64,000 bases of DNA from Gammaproteobacteria bacterium (GTDB lineage: Bacteria > Pseudomonadota > Gammaproteobacteria > UBA6429 > Thiohalophilaceae), in NCBI GenBank assembly GCA_029880855.1, contig JAOUNS010000002.1:372001-436000 (forward strand), given 5' to 3'. A model generated the notes under the pieces. It was not told where the DNA came from. It saw nothing but the letters and a program-made list of their open reading frames with translations, and ran no database searches. Positions 60,148 to 64,000 of this stretch are shown one piece after another. Every line of letters starts with the position of its first letter. Position 1 is the stretch's first letter. The position numbers and the translations under genes are program-made.

Positions 60148-61338
60148 TTACTCAATAATCTTCGCAACAACGCCGGCGCCAACAGTACGACCGCCTTCAC
60201 GAATCGCAAAACGCAGACCTTCTTCCATCGCGATCGGGGCAATCAACGAAACGGTCATCTTCACGTTGTCACCCGGCATCACCATTTCTGTTCCTTCCGG
60301 CAGGTCGCACGCACCGGTGACGTCTGTCGTACGGAAGTAGAACTGCGGACGATATCCATTGAAGAACGGGGTATGACGGCCACCTTCGTCCTTGCTCAAT
60401 ACGTACACTTCCGCTTCAAACTTGGTGTGCGGCTTGATGGAACCCGGCTTGCACAGCACCTGACCACGTTCAACTTCTTCACGCTTGGTACCACGCAGCA
60501 GGACGCCCACGTTGTCACCCGCCTGACCCTGGTCAAGCAGCTTGCGGAACATTTCAACACCCGTTACGGTGGTGGAGGTGGTGTCTTTGATACCAACGAT
60601 TTCGACGGTATCACCCACCTTCACGATGCCGCGCTCAATACGACCGGTCACAACCGTACCACGACCTGAAATCGAGAAAACGTCTTCGATCGGCATCAGG
60701 AACGTGCCGTCTATCGCACGTTCGGGTTCCGGGAAGTAACTGTCCATTGCCGCAACCAGCTTTTCAATCGCCTGCGTGCCAATCTCAGAGGTGTCACCTT
60801 CCAGCGCTTTCAGCGCAGAACCGGTCACCACCGGAATGTCGTCACCCGGGAAGTCATAAGAGGAAAGCAGTTCACGCACTTCCATCTCCACCAGTTCCAG
60901 CAGTTCGGCGTCATCCACCATGTCGGCCTTGTTCAGGAACACAACAATGTACGGCACACCTACCTGACGGGACAGCAGAATGTGTTCACGTGTCTGCGGC
61001 ATCGGGCCGTCAGCCGCAGAACAGACCAGGATCGCGCCATCCATCTGCGCCGCACCGGTAATCATGTTCTTCACATAGTCTGCGTGGCCGGGGCAGTCGA
61101 CGTGGGCGTAGTGACGGGCGTCACTTTCGTATTCCACGTGCGCGGTCGCAATCGTGATACCACGGGCACGTTCTTCCGGCGCACTGTCAATGTTGGCGTA
61201 GTCTTTGAACTCACCACCATGCTTCTCGGCCATTACCTTCGTAATCGCCGCTGTCAGTGTCGTTTTACCGTGGTCGACGTGACCAATTGTGCCCACGTTC
61301 ACGTGGGGTTTATTGCGTTGAAATTTTTCCTTGGACAC
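60148..61338 (-). CDS. tuf: Elongation factor Tu
   Basis: GTPase that brings aminoacyl-tRNA to the ribosome. It has 396 residues. G1 is [11 protein letters not shown]3 is [20 protein letters not shown] and G4 is NKADMVD. Domains 2 and 3 follow, ending [15 protein letters not shown]. The start is GTG at 61338 with GAGAGGG upstream; GTG is also used by E. coli tufA. It lies between fusA and rpsJ with gaps of 27 and 7 bp. A second copy elsewhere cannot be excluded. Confidence 0.99.
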   Translation of the reverse strand: MSKEKFQRNKPHVNVGTIGHVDHGKTTLTAAITKVMAEKHGGEFKDYANIDSAPEERARGITIATAHVEYESDARHYAHVDCPGHADYVKNMITGAAQMDGAILVCSAADGPMPQTREHILLSRQVGVPYIVVFLNKADMVDDAELLELVEMEVRELLSSYDFPGDDIPVVTGSALKALEGDTSEIGTQAIEKLVAAMDSYFPEPERAIDGTFLMPIEDVFSISGRGTVVTGRIERGIVKVGDTVEIVGIKDTTSTTVTGVEMFRKLLDQGQAGDNVGVLLRGTKREEVERGQVLCKPGSIKPHTKFEAEVYVLSKDEGGRHTPFFNGYRPQFYFRTTDVTGACDLPEGTEMVMPGDNVKMTVSLIAPIAMEEGLRFAIREGGRTVGAGVVAKIIE

Positions 61339-61365
61339 GGTGTCTACCCTCTCAATTCAAATCAA

Positions 61366-63465
61366 TTACGATACTTTTTTAATCACTGCATCAGCTATGC
61401 TCATCGGCGCCTCTGCGTATTTCGCAAACTCCATGCTATAACTTGCACGGCCCTGCGTCGCGGAGCGCAAATCGGTGGCATAACCGAACATTTCGCCCAA
61501 AGGCACTTCGGCTTTAACAATCTTGCCGGAAGGCCCGTCTTCCATTCCTTGCACAATGCCTCGACGCCTGTTCAGGTCGCCCATTACATCGCCCATGTAT
61601 TCCTCAGGCGTTACCACTTCCACTTTCATAATGGGCTCAAGCAGTACAGGTTTTGCCTTTCTGGCACCCTCTTTAAAGCCCATGGAACCGGCAATCTTAA
61701 ATGCCATTTCCGAGGAATCCACTTCATGGTAGGAGCCGTCGTATAGAGAAACCTTTACGTCAACCAATGGAAAACCGGCCAGTACGCCGTTTGCCATTTG
61801 CTCCTGAATCCCTTTATCCACCGCAGGGATGTATTCCTTCGGAACCACACCACCCACGATCTCATTTACAAACTCATATCCAGAACCCGCTTCTTTGGGC
61901 TCTATCCTCAGCCAGACATGTCCAAATTGACCACGACCACCTGACTGACGAACAAACTTGCCTTCCTGCTCAACCTTGTTGCGAATGGTTTCGCGGTAGG
62001 CCACCTGGGGAGCACCAACATTGGCCTCCACCTTAAATTCGCGCTTCATGCGGTCAACAATAATCTCCAGGTGCAACTCACCCATCCCGGAAATGATGGT
62101 CTGACCTGACTCTTCATCGGTATGCACCCGAAACGAAGGGTCTTCTTGTGCCAGCTTGGAAAGCGCTATCCCCATCTTTTCCTGATCCGCCTGCGTCCTG
62201 GGCTCAATAGCCACAGAAATCACCGGCTCGGGGAACTCCATGCGTTCCAGTGTGATGACGTTTGTCAGGTCACACAGCGTGTCACCTGTCGTGACATCCT
62301 TCAGTCCGATGGCCGCAGCGATATCGCCTGCCCGGACCTCTTTAATCTCTTCTCGGCTATTGGCATGCATCTGCACCAGACGCCCAATTCGCTCTTTCTT
62401 GCCTTTTACCGGGTTCAAGACCGCATCCCCGGAGTTAATCACCCCGGAATAAACCCGAAAAAAGGTCAGCGTCCCGACATATGGGTCGGTCGCAATCTTA
62501 AATGCCAAGGCGGCAAATGGCTCATCATCAGATGAGTGGCGTTCCGCCTCGCTTTCATCCTTGTCACTCAAATGCCCTTTAATCGCCGGCACATCGACCG
62601 GTGAAGGCATAAAGTCGACAACCGCATCCAGCATCGCCTGCACACCTTTATTCTTAAAGGCTGAGCCACACAGACACGGCACAATCTCATTGGCCAGGGT
62701 ACGCATCCTCAGGCCCCGCTTGATATCGGCCTCATCCAGCTCGCCGCTCTCAAGGTATTTCTCCATCAGCTCTTCGCTGGCTTCTGCGGCAGACTCTATC
62801 ATCTGCTCACGTAACTCTTGGGCCTTATCCTGCAACTCAGCCGGAATTGCTTCGTAGCTGAAGGTCGTACCCATGTCGGCCTCACTCCAATTGATGGCCT
62901 TCATTTTGATCAGGTCGACAACGCCTTTAAAGCTTTCTTCTGCACCAATATTCAGATGAATCGGTACAGGGGTCGCACCCAATCTTTTCTTAATCTGGCC
63001 AACCACCCTAAGGAAGTCGGCACCCGCCCGGTCCATCTTGTTAACAAAGGCCAGACGCGGCACATGGTACTTGTTCGCCTGACGCCACACGGTTTCAGAC
63101 TGGGGCTCCACACCCCCGACGGCACAAAACACAGCACATGCCCCATCAAGCACTCGCAACGACCGCTCCACCTCAATGGTGAAATCGACGTGTCCGGGCG
63201 TATCAATGATATTGATACGGTGCTCGGCAAATTGTTGATCCATGCCCTTCCAGAAGCAGGTTGTCGCCGCAGAGGTGATAGTGATACCCCGCTCCTGTTC
63301 CTGCTCCATCCAATCCATTGTTGCAGCCCCGTCATGCACCTCACCAATCTTGTGAGATATCCCCGTATAGAACAAAACACGTTCTGTTGTTGTCGTTTTA
63401 CCGGCATCAATGTGTGCCATGATACCGATATTACGATAACGCTCTATAGGGGTCTTACGGGCCAC
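61366..63465 (-). CDS. fusA: Elongation factor G
   Basis: GTPase that drives translocation and, with RRF, ribosome recycling. It has 699 residues. G1 is [20 protein letters not shown]3 is [20 protein letters not shown] and G4 is NKMDRAGAD. Domain IV contains [17 protein letters not shown]. The start is GTG at 63465 with AGGAA upstream. It lies 27 bp after rpsG and 27 bp before tuf. The sequence is of the FusA (EF-G1) type. Confidence 0.98.
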   Translation of the reverse strand: MARKTPIERYRNIGIMAHIDAGKTTTTERVLFYTGISHKIGEVHDGAATMDWMEQEQERGITITSAATTCFWKGMDQQFAEHRINIIDTPGHVDFTIEVERSLRVLDGACAVFCAVGGVEPQSETVWRQANKYHVPRLAFVNKMDRAGADFLRVVGQIKKRLGATPVPIHLNIGAEESFKGVVDLIKMKAINWSEADMGTTFSYEAIPAELQDKAQELREQMIESAAEASEELMEKYLESGELDEADIKRGLRMRTLANEIVPCLCGSAFKNKGVQAMLDAVVDFMPSPVDVPAIKGHLSDKDESEAERHSSDDEPFAALAFKIATDPYVGTLTFFRVYSGVINSGDAVLNPVKGKKERIGRLVQMHANSREEIKEVRAGDIAAAIGLKDVTTGDTLCDLTNVITLERMEFPEPVISVAIEPRTQADQEKMGIALSKLAQEDPSFRVHTDEESGQTIISGMGELHLEIIVDRMKREFKVEANVGAPQVAYRETIRNKVEQEGKFVRQSGGRGQFGHVWLRIEPKEAGSGYEFVNEIVGGVVPKEYIPAVDKGIQEQMANGVLAGFPLVDVKVSLYDGSYHEVDSSEMAFKIAGSMGFKEGARKAKPVLLEPIMKVEVVTPEEYMGDVMGDLNRRRGIVQGMEDGPSGKIVKAEVPLGEMFGYATDLRSATQGRASYSMEFAKYAEAPMSIADAVIKKVS

Positions 63466-63492
63466 TGCCGGTATTCCTATATTGCTGATTTA

Positions 63493-63963
63493 CTACCAGC
63501 GGTAATGTGCAAAGGCTTTATTTGCCTCCGCCATACGATGCGTATCTTCTCGCTTCTTAACAGCTGAACCACGATTTTCAGATGCGTCCAGAATCTCACC
63601 CGCCAAACGCGCACCCATGCCTTTTTCGCTGCGACCGCGGGCAGCATCAACAATCCAGCGCATGGCCAGCGTATTGCGTCGATTCGAACGCACTTCAACC
63701 GGCACCTGGTAGGTGGCACCGCCCACACGACGGGATTTCACTTCCACCATTGGACGAACGTTATCGAGAGCCTTTTCCAGCGCCTCAACGGCATCGGCTT
63801 TTGCCTTATCCGCCACACTCGTCAGCGCACCATAGACAATCTTTTCTGCAACCGACTTCTTGCCATCCTCCATCAGCATATTGATGAACTTGGAGATCAA
63901 TTCGGACCGATACTTCGGATCAGGCAGTGTGGGCCTTTTTGCTGCGACACGTCTTCTAGCCAT
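63493..63963 (-). CDS. rpsG: 30S ribosomal protein S7
   Basis: Primary binder of the 16S 3' domain; in E. coli it represses the str operon. It has 156 residues, the common short form. It begins [20 protein letters not shown] and contains [20 protein letters not shown] and [10 protein letters not shown]. It is the first str-operon gene within the window; rpsL is expected just past the right edge, and the last 37 bp are non-coding spacer. Confidence 0.98.
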   Translation of the reverse strand: MARRRVAAKRPTLPDPKYRSELISKFINMLMEDGKKSVAEKIVYGALTSVADKAKADAVEALEKALDNVRPMVEVKSRRVGGATYQVPVEVRSNRRNTLAMRWIVDAARGRSEKGMGARLAGEILDASENRGSAVKKREDTHRMAEANKAFAHYRW

Positions 63964-64000
63964 TTACCAATTTTCCTGTTCTATTTATTTCCTGAACGAC

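Overview
The window is chromosomal DNA from a gammaproteobacterium. The evidence is the canonical str-S10-spc-alpha ribosomal supercluster, a sucAB pair, the fimT-pilV-pilW-pilX-pilY1-pilE minor pilin operon, the [16 protein letters not shown] cluster, and rplU-rpmA-obgE-proB. The neighbourhoods resemble those of free-living (Chromatiales-like) gammaproteobacteria, but I cannot name a genus. No transposase, integrase, phage gene or CRISPR array was seen. Gene density is high and most genes lie on the minus strand.

Layout. 1-5134: the 2-oxoglutarate dehydrogenase genes sucB (cut by the window edge) and sucA, then a histone-deacetylase-fold protein. 5198-6938: tRNA-Thr(CGU), a Fur-family regulator without cysteines, and ThiO. 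7130-13825 (+): seven genes for type IV pilus priming and tip assembly. 13836-21178 (-): ispH, fkpB, lspA, ileS, ribF, murJ. 21382-26744: rpsT (UUG start), a DUF155 protein, proB, obgE, rpmA, rplU and ispB. 26790-27225: tRNA-Pro(CGG), whose 3' end starts a 139-bp tandem repeat, followed by about 480 bp without a gene. 27706-28458: two small unassigned genes, tail to tail.

28783-37902 (-) is the most unusual part. It is a tight eight-gene operon whose centre is an 821-residue fusion of a class III aminotransferase to a domain resembling the cyanobacterial fatty acyl-ACP reductase. Around it are a ferritin-like diiron protein whose helix and ligand layout recalls aldehyde deformylating oxygenase, an FAD amine/amino-acid oxidase, an SCP2-like lipid-binding protein, an APC permease, a DUF2156 (MprF C-domain-like) acyl/aminoacyl transferase and two histidine-rich membrane proteins. 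A third histidine-rich membrane protein is divergent at 38230. My inference is a pathway from acyl-ACP or acyl-CoA to fatty aldehyde, then to a fatty amine or derivative, possibly ending in an aminolipid. The product is unknown.

38776-46335: ssb, a YajR-type MFS carrier, uvrA, a VanZ-domain protein, a DUF3047 protein and a SAM hydroxide adenosyltransferase. 46460-63963 (-): the ribosomal supercluster, read from the right as rpsG-fusA-tuf, rpsJ to rpsQ, rplN to rpmJ, and rpsM-rpsK-rpsD-rpoA-rplQ. Only 7 bp separate tuf from rpsJ, so the long S10 leader of E. coli is absent. rpsL would lie just beyond the right edge.
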